Of a stretch of DNA of 38,135 nucleotides, positions 1 to 10,792 are shown piece by piece. Made by a program: the position numbers and the translations under genes. The notes beneath the pieces were generated by a model. The model was not told where the DNA came from. It searched no databases and worked only from the letters and a program-made list of their open reading frames with translations. Numbering within the stretch: position 1 is the first letter of the stretch; each line of letters opens with the position of its first letter. Source of the stretch: Alphaproteobacteria bacterium (lineage in GTDB: Bacteria > Pseudomonadota > Alphaproteobacteria > JAJTHO01 > CANGYM01); the NCBI GenBank assembly GCA_947458235.1, contig CANGYP010000006.1:1-38135 (forward strand), read 5' to 3'.

Positions 1-2
1 CC

Positions 3-1274
3 CTATCCCTGAAGTTTGGGGGTGGCGGGGCCGGTCCAGACGCTTCTGTGGGTGTTGAGATCCTCGAACGTCTGGCGGTGGGTGATGATGCCGTAATGAT
101 CGCCCGCAACCATCACCTCTGCCGGAAAGCTGCGCATGTTGTAATGGGACGCCAGCACGGCACCATACGCCCCCGCATCCAAAATAGCCACCAAATCCCC
201 CGCGTGCAGGGGGGGTAACAGCACATCCCGCCCCAAAATATCCCCTGTTTCACACACGGGCCCCACCACGTCATAGGGTTGAGGGGGCGCATCGCTTTGA
301 TGAACCGGCACAATACGATGAACGGCATCATACAGCGCGGGGCGGATCAGGTCCGTCATGGCCGCGTTAACAATGGCAAAGCATTTTTTTGGGGCTTCCT
401 TGATATACAAAACCTCAGTGACCAAAATGCCAGCGGCACCCACGATAAAACGGCCGGGCTCAAAGATCACCTTGCCAGACCAATCGCCCAGCGTATTTTT
501 AATCATGGTGCCATAATCGGCCAAAGTGAACTCGGGCCCCTGATGATACGCAATGCCGATTCCGCCTCCCAAATCCAGATGATCGATGACAATGCCGTGA
601 CCCGCCAGATCCCGCACCACCTGCATAACAAACGTATACGCGGCCTGATATGGGGCCAGCGTGAGAATCTGCGACCCAATATGCACCGCCAACCCCTGCC
701 AATGCAAGTGCGGCGAGGACTGCACGCGGTGAATGGCCGCAGGCAAAGCGGACAGGGGCACACCGAATTTGTTATCCTCTTTCCCCGTGGTGATTTTGGC
801 GTGGGTTTTGGCATCCACGTTGGGATTGATGCGCAGGGCAATACGGGCGGGATGGCCAAAGGCCGCTGCCAGCGTTTGAATCACATCCAGCTCCGCCAGC
901 GATTCCACGTTGATTTGGGCAATGCGATGATGCAGGGCCAGATTGATTTCCTCCGCCGTTTTCCCCACGCCAGAAAAAACAATTTTTTGGGGGGGAATGC
1001 CAGCATTGATGGCCTGCCGCAGCTCGTACCCCGACACCACATCGGCACCTAAGCCCTCTTCGGCCAGCAGGGATAATATGGCGGGGTGATTGTTGGCCTT
1101 AACTGCATAACACACCATGGCATCGGGAAAGGTGGCGGCCATGGCTTGATACGCCGCCGCCTGAGTTCGGATCATGGCCTGACTATAGGCATAAAAGGGA
1201 GTGGGCACATGCTCCGCCAGCTGGCGCACAGCGCAGGATTCTATAAACAAATCATGGTGTTGGTGGGTAATCAC
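3..1274 (-). CDS. lysA: Diaminopimelate decarboxylase (GTG start)
   Basis: 423 aa; PLP-enzyme fold III motifs (CYAVKANNHPAIL, GLGADVVSGYEL, HIGSQI, EPGRFIVG, CETGDILGRD, GAYGAVLASHYN). Confidence 0.96.
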   Translation of the reverse strand: MITHQHHDLFIESCAVRQLAEHVPTPFYAYSQAMIRTQAAAYQAMAATFPDAMVCYAVKANNHPAILSLLAEEGLGADVVSGYELRQAINAGIPPQKIVFSGVGKTAEEINLALHHRIAQINVESLAELDVIQTLAAAFGHPARIALRINPNVDAKTHAKITTGKEDNKFGVPLSALPAAIHRVQSSPHLHWQGLAVHIGSQILTLAPYQAAYTFVMQVVRDLAGHGIVIDHLDLGGGIGIAYHQGPEFTLADYGTMIKNTLGDWSGKVIFEPGRFIVGAAGILVTEVLYIKEAPKKCFAIVNAAMTDLIRPALYDAVHRIVPVHQSDAPPQPYDVVGPVCETGDILGRDVLLPPLHAGDLVAILDAGAYGAVLASHYNMRSFPAEVMVAGDHYGIITHRQTFEDLNTHRSVWTGPATPKLQG

Positions 1275-1287
1275 AAACGGCCGCCCC

Positions 1288-1328
1288 TATAAAAAAACAT
1301 GCCCCCACTATAGGGTTTTTTTGGGGGC
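1288..1328 (-). terminator. Rho-independent terminator-like hairpin between efp and lysA (minus strand)
   Basis: Minus-strand GCCCCCA...TGGGGGC stem (plus coordinates 1301-1307 / 1322-1328) followed by ATGTTTTTTT. Confidence 0.7.
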
Positions 1329-1440
1329 TTGGCCATGGATTTCATTGGATGGCACCCCTGTTCATGGCATAGGGTTTATGGGCATCCAGCCAATGGTCGG
1401 ATTGTTCTGGGCGCATCCTATTTGCGGGCCCGCTGTCTCT

Positions 1441-1982
1441 TTACCCCTTGGCTTTTTCTACAAAAGTCCCGTCCCGTGTGTCCACCACCACCTTGGCACC
1501 AGCCTCAAGATAGGGAGGCACAAGGATTTTTTCCCCGTTAGAGAGAACAGCGGGTTTATACGATGATGTCGCCGTCTGGCCCTTAATGGTGGGCTCCGCC
1601 TCAACAATTTCCAAAACGACCGTTTCAGGGAGGGTGACACTCAGCGGCTTGCCTTCGTAAAACAACACCGTTACGTCCATATCGTCTTGCAAAAATGGAA
1701 GCGCATCCCCCAAAATATCGCTGGGCAGGGTGATTTGTTCAAAGGTTTCTTTGTGCATCAGGGTGATCCTATCATCCTGTAAAAACAGGAATTGATAGAT
1801 TTCTTCATCCAAGCGTACGCGGTCTATGCGTTCGGAGGAGCGAAAGCGCTCGTTGAGCTTTGTGCCCTCCAGCAAGGCCTTCATCTCCGCTTGAATATAA
1901 GCCCCGCCTTTACCAGGCTGGGTGTGCATGGTTTTTAAAATAACCCACAATTTACCTTTGTGGTTGACAATATTCCCGACTT

Positions 1983-2007
<25 letters not shown>
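1441..2007 (-). CDS. efp: Translation elongation factor P
   Basis: 188 aa; EF-P N-terminal KOW-like domain with PGKGGA loop and C-terminal SYKPAVLSNG.KILVPPYLEAGAKVVVDTRDGTF. Confidence 0.95.
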
Positions 2008-3790
<1,783 letters not shown>

Positions 3791-3967
3791 GGTATAACCC
3801 TCGTTTAAGCAATCCAGCCTTATCCTACAAACCTTGCTCCTCTGGCTCGGCGAGGATGGTGATGCCTTCCGCCCCCCCCATCCGCCCTACCTCTGCGGCA
3901 CGGAAATCCCCCTTCCCCTACATGACGCGACCATGGAGCCATCATTACACACATCATGACAAAAAAC

Positions 3968-3997
3968 TTGACATGCGCCCTCAAAATCCCTTAGGGT
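3968..3997 (+). promoter_or_regulatory. Candidate sigma-70-like promoter for rpoZ-coq7
   Basis: Perfect -35 TTGACA at 3968-3973; weak -10 TAGGGT at about 18 bp spacing. Confidence 0.35.
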
Positions 3998-4055
3998 GAG
4001 CCTAAAGTAGAATTATCCAATCTCCTTAGTCTTTTGTGTTTTTTTAGATATCCTT

Positions 4056-4445
4056 ATGGCCCGCGTCACTGTTGAAGATTGCATTGAAATCGTCCCTAAT
4101 CGCTTTGAACTGGTCATGTTGGCCGCCCAACGCGCCAAGGATTTAGCTGCAGGGGCCATGGTGACCTTGCCTAGAGATAACGACAAAAATCCCGTTCTGG
4201 CCCTACGGGAAATTGGCGTTGGCCATATGTCTGTGGACACCCTACGGGAGGACTCCATCCGCGCCATGCAACGGAACATATCTCTGGCGGATGACGAGGG
4301 AGATCTGGAAGCTCTGTTGCTCGGCGAACATTCCGAAGCCACCACCAAAGCCCCCTCCATTTTGATCGAAGCAGATGACTTTAATGCTGAGGATTTTGCC
4401 GAAGCCGATGCCGATTTGCCCAATAGCACCGAGGATGACCTTTAA
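4056..4445 (+). CDS. rpoZ: DNA-directed RNA polymerase omega subunit
   Basis: MARVTVEDCIEIVPNRFELVMLAAQRAKDLAAGA...DNDKNPVLALREI is the conserved omega N-terminus. Confidence 0.95.
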   Translation: MARVTVEDCIEIVPNRFELVMLAAQRAKDLAAGAMVTLPRDNDKNPVLALREIGVGHMSVDTLREDSIRAMQRNISLADDEGDLEALLLGEHSEATTKAPSILIEADDFNAEDFAEADADLPNSTEDDL

Positions 4446-4959
4446 TTTCCTTTTTCCCCAAGGCCGAGCTGCCATGCTGCGTGTCAACTTGGCTGGTGAG
4501 TATGGGGCCCAGTGCATTTATCGTGGACAACTCAGGATCTTGCAACACCATGCCTGCGCCCCTGTTCTGTCTCACATGCTGGAGCAAGAACAAGTCCACT
4601 GGCGTTTTTTCCAAAAAGCCTGTGTTCAAGAGCGCGTCAGACCCTCGGCCCTATCTCCCTTGTGGTGTGCCGCAGGGTATATGCTGGGCATGGTGACGGC
4701 GGCCATGGGCCCCAAAACGGCCATGGCCTGCACCATGGCCGTTGAAACGGTCATCCAAACCCATTACGAGGACCAAATTCAGGCCTTGCCCCACAACGAC
4801 CCTTTACGTGAAACGCTCCTCCACTTCCAAGAAGAGGAGCGAGAACACCATGACACCGCTTCTGCCCATCACGGGCAAGAGGCCCTCGGGTATCCTCTTC
4901 TTTCCGCAGCGATACAAGCAGGCTCTCGTTTGGCTATCGCCATCGCAAAGCGGCTTTAA
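4435..4959 (+). CDS. coq7: Demethoxyubiquinone hydroxylase (COQ7 family)
   Basis: Di-iron carboxylate motifs LAGEYGAQCIYRGQL, MLEQEQVHW, AVETVIQTHYEDQ, FQEEEREHHD; ATG overlaps the rpoZ stop. Confidence 0.92.
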   Translation: MTFNFLFPQGRAAMLRVNLAGEYGAQCIYRGQLRILQHHACAPVLSHMLEQEQVHWRFFQKACVQERVRPSALSPLWCAAGYMLGMVTAAMGPKTAMACTMAVETVIQTHYEDQIQALPHNDPLRETLLHFQEEEREHHDTASAHHGQEALGYPLLSAAIQAGSRLAIAIAKRL

Positions 4960-5022
4960 AAAAACAATCAATTCAATGCTATGATGACTCAAAGCAAAAG
5001 CTAAGGGACCATTAGAGGTGTA

Positions 5023-5039
5023 ACCCTAAAATTTAGGGT
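5023..5039. repeat. Perfect short inverted repeat between convergent coq7 and rpiB
   Basis: ACCCTAAA-A-TTTAGGGT, 8-bp arms around one central base. Confidence 0.75.
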
Positions 5040-5046
5040 GGTCGCT

Positions 5047-5487
5047 TTAGCCCATTTTCTCTACGCGGACCGCGTGACGCCCCCCCTCAAATGCGGTAGC
5101 GAGGAATGTCAAGGTTGCATCCATGGCCACCGCCATGCCCACAAAGCCAGACCCTAAAACCAAAACGTTGGCATCATTATGCAACCGCGCCAACCGCGCC
5201 GACAGGTGATCGTGACACAACGCCGCCCGCAAATGACGGTACCGGTTAGCGGCGATGGAAATGCCGATCCCACTGCCACAAATCAAAATGCCCCTGTCTT
5301 GGGGCTTATTGAGCAACGCTTCCGCCATGGTTGCGGCAATATCTGGGTAATCCACCGCAGATTCGCTGTGGGTTCCCAAATCCGCCACACTGTAACCTTG
5401 CTGTGTTAATTCTTCTTTTAAATAAGCCTTCAACGTCAAGCCACGATGATCCGAGGCAATCAAAACATGGGACATTGCGGCATCCAT
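5047..5487 (-). CDS. rpiB: Ribose-5-phosphate isomerase B
   Basis: SHVLIASDHRGLTLKAYLKEEL, DLGTHSESAVDYPDIA, GILICGSGIGISIAANR, CHDHLSARLARLHNDANVLVLGSGF. Confidence 0.95.
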   Translation of the reverse strand: MDAAMSHVLIASDHRGLTLKAYLKEELTQQGYSVADLGTHSESAVDYPDIAATMAEALLNKPQDRGILICGSGIGISIAANRYRHLRAALCHDHLSARLARLHNDANVLVLGSGFVGMAVAMDATLTFLATAFEGGRHAVRVEKMG

Positions 5488-5488
5488 C

Positions 5489-5734
5489 CTATTGATCCTT
5501 AAGTGAAACTTCAAAACGCTGCATCACGGGGTTGGCCAACAGGTCACGGCCCAGACGCTCCCCTATGGCCAAGGCGTCTGCAGCATCATGGGTCATCACA
5601 TCCAAAACAAACTGACGTTTTTGGATCAAATTGTGTACCTGACGTTCGCCCAGATTATGAATGGCCTGCAACACCGCTTGGCTTTCAGGGTCCAAGATTC
5701 CAGATTTAAAAAAAACAGTGACAGTAACCTGCAT
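5489..5734 (-). CDS. purS: Phosphoribosylformylglycinamidine synthase subunit PurS
   Basis: 81 aa; VTVFFKSGILDPESQAVLQAIHNLG...PVMQRFEV. Confidence 0.92.
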   Translation of the reverse strand: MQVTVTVFFKSGILDPESQAVLQAIHNLGERQVHNLIQKRQFVLDVMTHDAADALAIGERLGRDLLANPVMQRFEVSLKDQ

Positions 5735-5769
5735 GATGGAACTCCTTTAAACAACAACATACAGAGGGG

Positions 5770-6576
5770 CTATGGCGTTTCAGACTCTTCGTCCGAGAAG
5801 ACCGCAGGATCCATCCGCGCCAACACAACACCATCTGGCAACACACCCAAACGGCGGGCAACCTCTTGATAGGATTCCTTCACCTGTCCCATATCACGGC
5901 GAAAGCGGTCTTTGTCCAAAATATCGTTGGTAACAGCATCCCACAGGCGGCAACTGTCGGGGCTGATTTCATCCGCCAAAATAATTTGCACATCATCGTC
6001 ATCGGCACCATGCAATCGGCCGAATTCTATTTTAAAATCCACCAGCTTCAGGGACACACCTGCCATCAAACCCGAAAGAAAATCATTGATCCGAAGGGCC
6101 ATGGTGATCATGGCGTTCAGCTCGAAGGTGTTGGCCCATTCAAAAATCAGAATATGCTCATCACTGACAAGGGGATCATCCAAATCATCATTCTTATAAT
6201 AATACTCGATCAGGGGTCGTGGGAGGGGCGTGCCTTCCTCCAGACCCAGCCGCTTGCATAAACTGCCTGCGGCGATGTTGCGCACCACAACCTCTAGGGG
6301 GATCATTTGGGTTTCGTGAATCAATTGCTCCCTCATATTCATCCGCTTAATGAAATGGGTGGGTATCCCAATATCCCCAAGTTTCTGCATAATATGACTG
6401 GAAATAAAGTTATTGATAACCCCCTTACCCTCAATCACGTCGAATTTTTTACGGTTGAAAGCGGTGGTATCATCCTTAAAATACTGCACCAAGGTACCAG
6501 GGGCCTGACCACGGTAAAGAATCTTGGCCTTGCCTTCATAAACTTTTTGTCTGCGTGTCATGGGATATACCGCCAA
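5770..6576 (-). CDS. purC: Phosphoribosylaminoimidazole-succinocarboxamide synthase
   Basis: [70 protein letters not shown]. Confidence 0.97.
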   Translation of the reverse strand: MAVYPMTRRQKVYEGKAKILYRGQAPGTLVQYFKDDTTAFNRKKFDVIEGKGVINNFISSHIMQKLGDIGIPTHFIKRMNMREQLIHETQMIPLEVVVRNIAAGSLCKRLGLEEGTPLPRPLIEYYYKNDDLDDPLVSDEHILIFEWANTFELNAMITMALRINDFLSGLMAGVSLKLVDFKIEFGRLHGADDDDVQIILADEISPDSCRLWDAVTNDILDKDRFRRDMGQVKESYQEVARRLGVLPDGVVLARMDPAVFSDEESETP

Positions 6577-6717
6577 AAAAGTTCCTTTTTTTTAAGAAAC
6601 ATTGAAAACCAGACTTGACTATACGCTTTTTTTGCAAAGCTGGCTAACCTTTTATGCAATACGGCGCATCGGCAATGATTCTTGTGCTTTGAATGAAACC
6701 TTCATAGGCAGTGTTTT

Positions 6718-8070
6718 TTATATCAAAAACGCACTCGCCAACCCCAAAAAGGCAAAAAAGCCCACCACATCCGTCACAGTGGTGAGGAACACGGTGGAGG
6801 ATAAAGCCGGATCCAACCCCAACTTTTTCAGACCCAGAGGAATCAGTGCCCCCGCTGCGCTGGCTGCCACCAGATTCGCCAACATCGCCACTGCCATCAC
6901 GATGCCTAATTTAAGATTCCCAAACCAAAAATAGGTCACAGAACCGCTCAACGAGGCAAACAATACCCCCAGCAATAAACCCGTCACGATTTCTTTGCTC
7001 ACCACCTTTAATCGATTTTCAGTGCCAATATGGCGCATGGCCAAAGCCCGCACGATGATGGTTAAGGTTTGGGTTCCCGAATTGCCCCCCATGGAGGCCA
7101 CAATAGGCATCAAAACCGCCAGAGCCACCAGACTGCTGATGGAATCCTCAAACTGCGCAATGACCACAGATGCCAAAATGGCTGTCAGAAGATTCACAAA
7201 TAACCACTGAAAACGGCCCAAAGCGGAACGCCACGCGGCTTTGTACACCTGCCCACTGGAAGACACCCCTGCCAAACGCAAAAAATCTTCCTCGATTTCC
7301 CGATCAATGATATGCACAACATCATCCACCGTAATCATCCCCAAAATATAACCACTTTTGTTGACCACAGGGGCGGACACCAAGCCATACTTCCGAAACA
7401 AAAACGCCACGTTTTCCTGATCGTCCTCTGCTGGTATAGTGTGTAGCTGGGTTTCCATCAACTCAGACAGGCTTTGACTGCGGCGCGAACGAATCAAACG
7501 CGATAACGGCAATACTCCCAAAGGGCGATTTTTCGCATCCACAATAAAAATATCATAAAAATCATCTGGCAAATTCCGCTGGCTGCGGACATAATCGATC
7601 ATTTGTCCCACATCCCAATGCTCGGGCGCCGTGACGCAATCGCGCTGCATCAATCGGCCAGCGGATTCTTCGGGATAAATTAACGATTCCTCTAAAATCA
7701 CACGCTCTTTAGAGGGGAGGGCGGAAAGCAGCTGTTCCTTGTCTTCGGGACGAAAGGCCTCAATAATCTGCACCGCATCGTCGGTGTCCATTTGACGAAA
7801 AGCCTCGGTCAGGGCTTTTTCATCTAGATCGGGGATAATGATTTCCCGGGAACGGGCATTTAAATACGTCAAAATATCCGACAGCGTATCCGCATCCAAA
7901 CGGCAAACCACATCCCTCTGGTCTTCGTCACGCAGACTGTGAATCCATTCTGCCACATCTGCGGGGTGTAGGGTCCGCAGGGCCGCTGGCAAAGCCATGC
8001 GGCTTTCCACCGTCTCTAAATCCAAAAGAGCCGATAAATGTTCAGGGGTCCATTCCTTTTCATCGGCCAT
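6718..8070 (-). CDS. mgtE: Magnesium transporter MgtE
   Basis: MgtE N-terminal domain, CBS pair (ILGMITVDDVVHII) and TM domain (PIVASMGGNSGTQTLTIIVRALA). Confidence 0.95.
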   Translation of the reverse strand: MADEKEWTPEHLSALLDLETVESRMALPAALRTLHPADVAEWIHSLRDEDQRDVVCRLDADTLSDILTYLNARSREIIIPDLDEKALTEAFRQMDTDDAVQIIEAFRPEDKEQLLSALPSKERVILEESLIYPEESAGRLMQRDCVTAPEHWDVGQMIDYVRSQRNLPDDFYDIFIVDAKNRPLGVLPLSRLIRSRRSQSLSELMETQLHTIPAEDDQENVAFLFRKYGLVSAPVVNKSGYILGMITVDDVVHIIDREIEEDFLRLAGVSSSGQVYKAAWRSALGRFQWLFVNLLTAILASVVIAQFEDSISSLVALAVLMPIVASMGGNSGTQTLTIIVRALAMRHIGTENRLKVVSKEIVTGLLLGVLFASLSGSVTYFWFGNLKLGIVMAVAMLANLVAASAAGALIPLGLKKLGLDPALSSTVFLTTVTDVVGFFAFLGLASAFLI

Positions 8071-8075
8071 GCCCC

Positions 8076-10340
8076 CTACCCTTCCGCATCAACAACCGCA
8101 ATGGCGGCCATGTTCACCAAACCCCGCGCCGTAATGGACGGGGTCGCCACATATGCCGGACGGTCCACGCCCAACAGCAAGGGACCGATGGGCAAGCCCT
8201 CTCCCAAAGCTTTGGTCATGGTATAGGCAATGTTGGCCGCATCCAGTGACGGCATGACCAAAAAGTTTGCCTCCCCCGCAAAGGCCGAATCAGGGAAAAT
8301 ACGATCCCGAACCGTTATATCCAGCGCGGCATCGGCGTGCATTTCCCCCTCAACGGGAAAGGCGGGATCCCGCGCCAGAAGCAATTCCCGAACACGGGCC
8401 ATTTTTTTGGCCGAGGGCAATTTGCTGCTGCCGAAATTGGAATGGGACAACAGGGCGACTTTGGGCTCTAACCCAAAACGACGAATTTGATCCGCGCCCA
8501 AAAAAATCATATCCACCAAATCCTCCGCCGTGGGATCGGGATTCACATAGGTGTCCGAAAAAAAGTATACCCCCCGCGGCAAAATCAGAATGGACAGGGC
8601 CGAGCAACGTTTAACCCCCGCCTTTAGGCCAATGATGCGGTTAATATGCTTCAGGCTTTCTTGATAAGACCCCCGAATCCCGCATAGCATGGCATCAGCG
8701 TGTCCACTCTTCACCAGCAAGGCCGCCAGAACCGTTGTATCGGTACCCACAATAAACTGGGCCTTGTCTGGTGATACCCCATGACGGGCGGTGATATGGT
8801 GATACATGCGCCAATGGTGCGCGTAATCAGGATTATGGGCAGGATCCACCACATCACAATGGGCACCGATGTGAATTTTTAATCCCAACTGTTCCAAACG
8901 GGCCCCAATCATAGCGGGATCCCCAATGAAAACAGGGCGTGCCAACCCTTCATCCACCAAAATCTGGCCAGCGCGTAAAACGCGGTCATCGTCACCTTCG
9001 GCAAAGACAATTTTTTTGCCGCAGCCTCGGGCCCGCTCGAACACGGGCCGCATCAACAGGCCAGAGCGGATGACGAATTGATTCAATCCCTGAATATAGG
9101 CCTTAACGTCTGATAAAGGCCGCTTGGCGACCCCCGAATCCATGGCCGCCTGCGCCACCGCTGCCGTGATATGCACATACAAACGGGGGTCAAAGGGCTT
9201 GGGAATCAAATAATCCCGCCCAAAAATCATGGACTCTGTACTGTTATAGGCACGGGCGACAACCTCAGAGGGCTCCGCTTTGGCCAGATCGGCAATGGCT
9301 TTCACACACGCAATTTTCATGGCATCATTGATGCAGGTGGCCCCCACATCCAGCGCCCCCCGAAAAATATACGGGAAACATAGAACATTGTTGACCTGAT
9401 TGGGATAATCAGACCGACCCGTGGCAATAATGGCATCGGGACGGGCCGCCTTTGTCAACTCGGGCACAATCTCAGGGTCTGGATTGGCCAAGGCAAACAC
9501 AATGGGATTTTGATTCATTCCCTCTAACCATTCTGGCTTGAGAACATTAGGAGCACTCAGGCCCAGAAAAATATCCGCGCCCACCAAGGCCTCTTGCAGC
9601 GTTCGTGCCGAGGTGCCCGAGGCAAACTGGCTGAGGAAGGGATTCATCCCCTCTTCCCGTCCCCGATAAACCACCCCATACAAATCTGTAACAATGATAT
9701 GATCCCGTGGCAGGCCCAACTTAATCAACATGTCCAAACACGCCAAGGCCGCTGCGCCGCCGCCAGATGTTGTCAATTTGACGGTGTCTAAGGTTTTTCC
9801 CGCCACCTGAATGGCATTTAGCAACGCCGCCGCAACGATGATGGCCGTACCATGCTGATCGTCATGAAAAACAGGAATATCCAAACGGGCGGCCAAGGCC
9901 TTTTCCACCAAAAAGCAATCGGGGGCCTTGATATCCTCTAAATTGATGCCCCCAAATGTGGGGGCCAGAGAGGCCACAATATCAATCAGCTTGCTGGGAT
10001 CCTGTTCATCAATTTCGATATCAAAGCAATCAATGTTGGCAAATTTTTTAAACAAAACGGCCTTACCCTCCATCACAGGCTTGGCAGCTTTGGGGCCGAT
10101 GTCGCCCAGTCCTAGAACCGCTGTTCCGTTGCTGATGACGGCCACCAGATTGCGGCGATTGGTATAACGAAAGATGGCCTCTTCATCCTCAACAATGGCG
10201 CGGCAAGGGGCCGCTACGCCGGGAGAATACGCAAGAGCGAGGTCCCTTTGGTTGCTCAAATTTTTCGTGGGTTTGATTTCCAGTTTCCCAGGTCTGGGAA
10301 ATTCATGATAATTTAACGCCGCATCATCCAATTTTATCAT
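8076..10340 (-). CDS. maeB: NADP-dependent malic enzyme with C-terminal phosphotransacetylase-like domain
   Basis: 754 aa; LAYSPGVAAPC, GLGDIGPKAAKPVMEGKAVLFKKFA, HDDQHGTAII plus a PTA-like C-terminus. Confidence 0.95.
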   Translation of the reverse strand: MIKLDDAALNYHEFPRPGKLEIKPTKNLSNQRDLALAYSPGVAAPCRAIVEDEEAIFRYTNRRNLVAVISNGTAVLGLGDIGPKAAKPVMEGKAVLFKKFANIDCFDIEIDEQDPSKLIDIVASLAPTFGGINLEDIKAPDCFLVEKALAARLDIPVFHDDQHGTAIIVAAALLNAIQVAGKTLDTVKLTTSGGGAAALACLDMLIKLGLPRDHIIVTDLYGVVYRGREEGMNPFLSQFASGTSARTLQEALVGADIFLGLSAPNVLKPEWLEGMNQNPIVFALANPDPEIVPELTKAARPDAIIATGRSDYPNQVNNVLCFPYIFRGALDVGATCINDAMKIACVKAIADLAKAEPSEVVARAYNSTESMIFGRDYLIPKPFDPRLYVHITAAVAQAAMDSGVAKRPLSDVKAYIQGLNQFVIRSGLLMRPVFERARGCGKKIVFAEGDDDRVLRAGQILVDEGLARPVFIGDPAMIGARLEQLGLKIHIGAHCDVVDPAHNPDYAHHWRMYHHITARHGVSPDKAQFIVGTDTTVLAALLVKSGHADAMLCGIRGSYQESLKHINRIIGLKAGVKRCSALSILILPRGVYFFSDTYVNPDPTAEDLVDMIFLGADQIRRFGLEPKVALLSHSNFGSSKLPSAKKMARVRELLLARDPAFPVEGEMHADAALDITVRDRIFPDSAFAGEANFLVMPSLDAANIAYTMTKALGEGLPIGPLLLGVDRPAYVATPSITARGLVNMAAIAVVDAEG

Positions 10341-10753
10341 TCTGCATTCCTTTGATCAATCATCGATAAACAGGCCTGCGCTGCATAGCCCCCTTTGTTT
10401 TTTTTCGCGGGATGGGCCCGTTCTATCGCCTGATCCCAGTTTTCCGTTGTTAGAACGCCATTGATAATAATGATATTTTTTGATAAGGCCAGCGTCATAA
10501 GACCGTAAGCACTGGTTTGACACACCACATCATAATGGCTGGTCTCCCCCCGAATGACGCATCCTAAAGCCAGACATCCATCAAAAGACGATCGAGCTCC
10601 CGCTATTGCCAAAGGAATTTCTAGGGCTCCAAGAACATCCAACACTTGATACTGCGCCCCTTTATCCCCAAAAACGGCTGATGCACCTTCCAGCAGAAGA
10701 TCCGCTATCTCTGGGTAAAATGTAGCGCGTACAATCAAAATGCGGGACATCAT
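10337..10753 (-). CDS. ribH: 6,7-dimethyl-8-ribityllumazine synthase
   Basis: VLGALEIPLAI, LGCVIRGETSHYDVVC, NGVLTTENWDQAIERA; ATGA overlap with maeB. Confidence 0.93.
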   Translation of the reverse strand: MMSRILIVRATFYPEIADLLLEGASAVFGDKGAQYQVLDVLGALEIPLAIAGARSSFDGCLALGCVIRGETSHYDVVCQTSAYGLMTLALSKNIIIINGVLTTENWDQAIERAHPAKKNKGGYAAQACLSMIDQRNAE

Positions 10754-10792
10754 GAAAAGACCACAGACAATAAACACACAGGAGATCTAGAT

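Noticed and set aside
279-1052. 257-aa plus-strand ORF inside lysA
   Set aside because: Antisense to a clear lysA gene; composition is typical of shadow ORFs and no family motif is seen.
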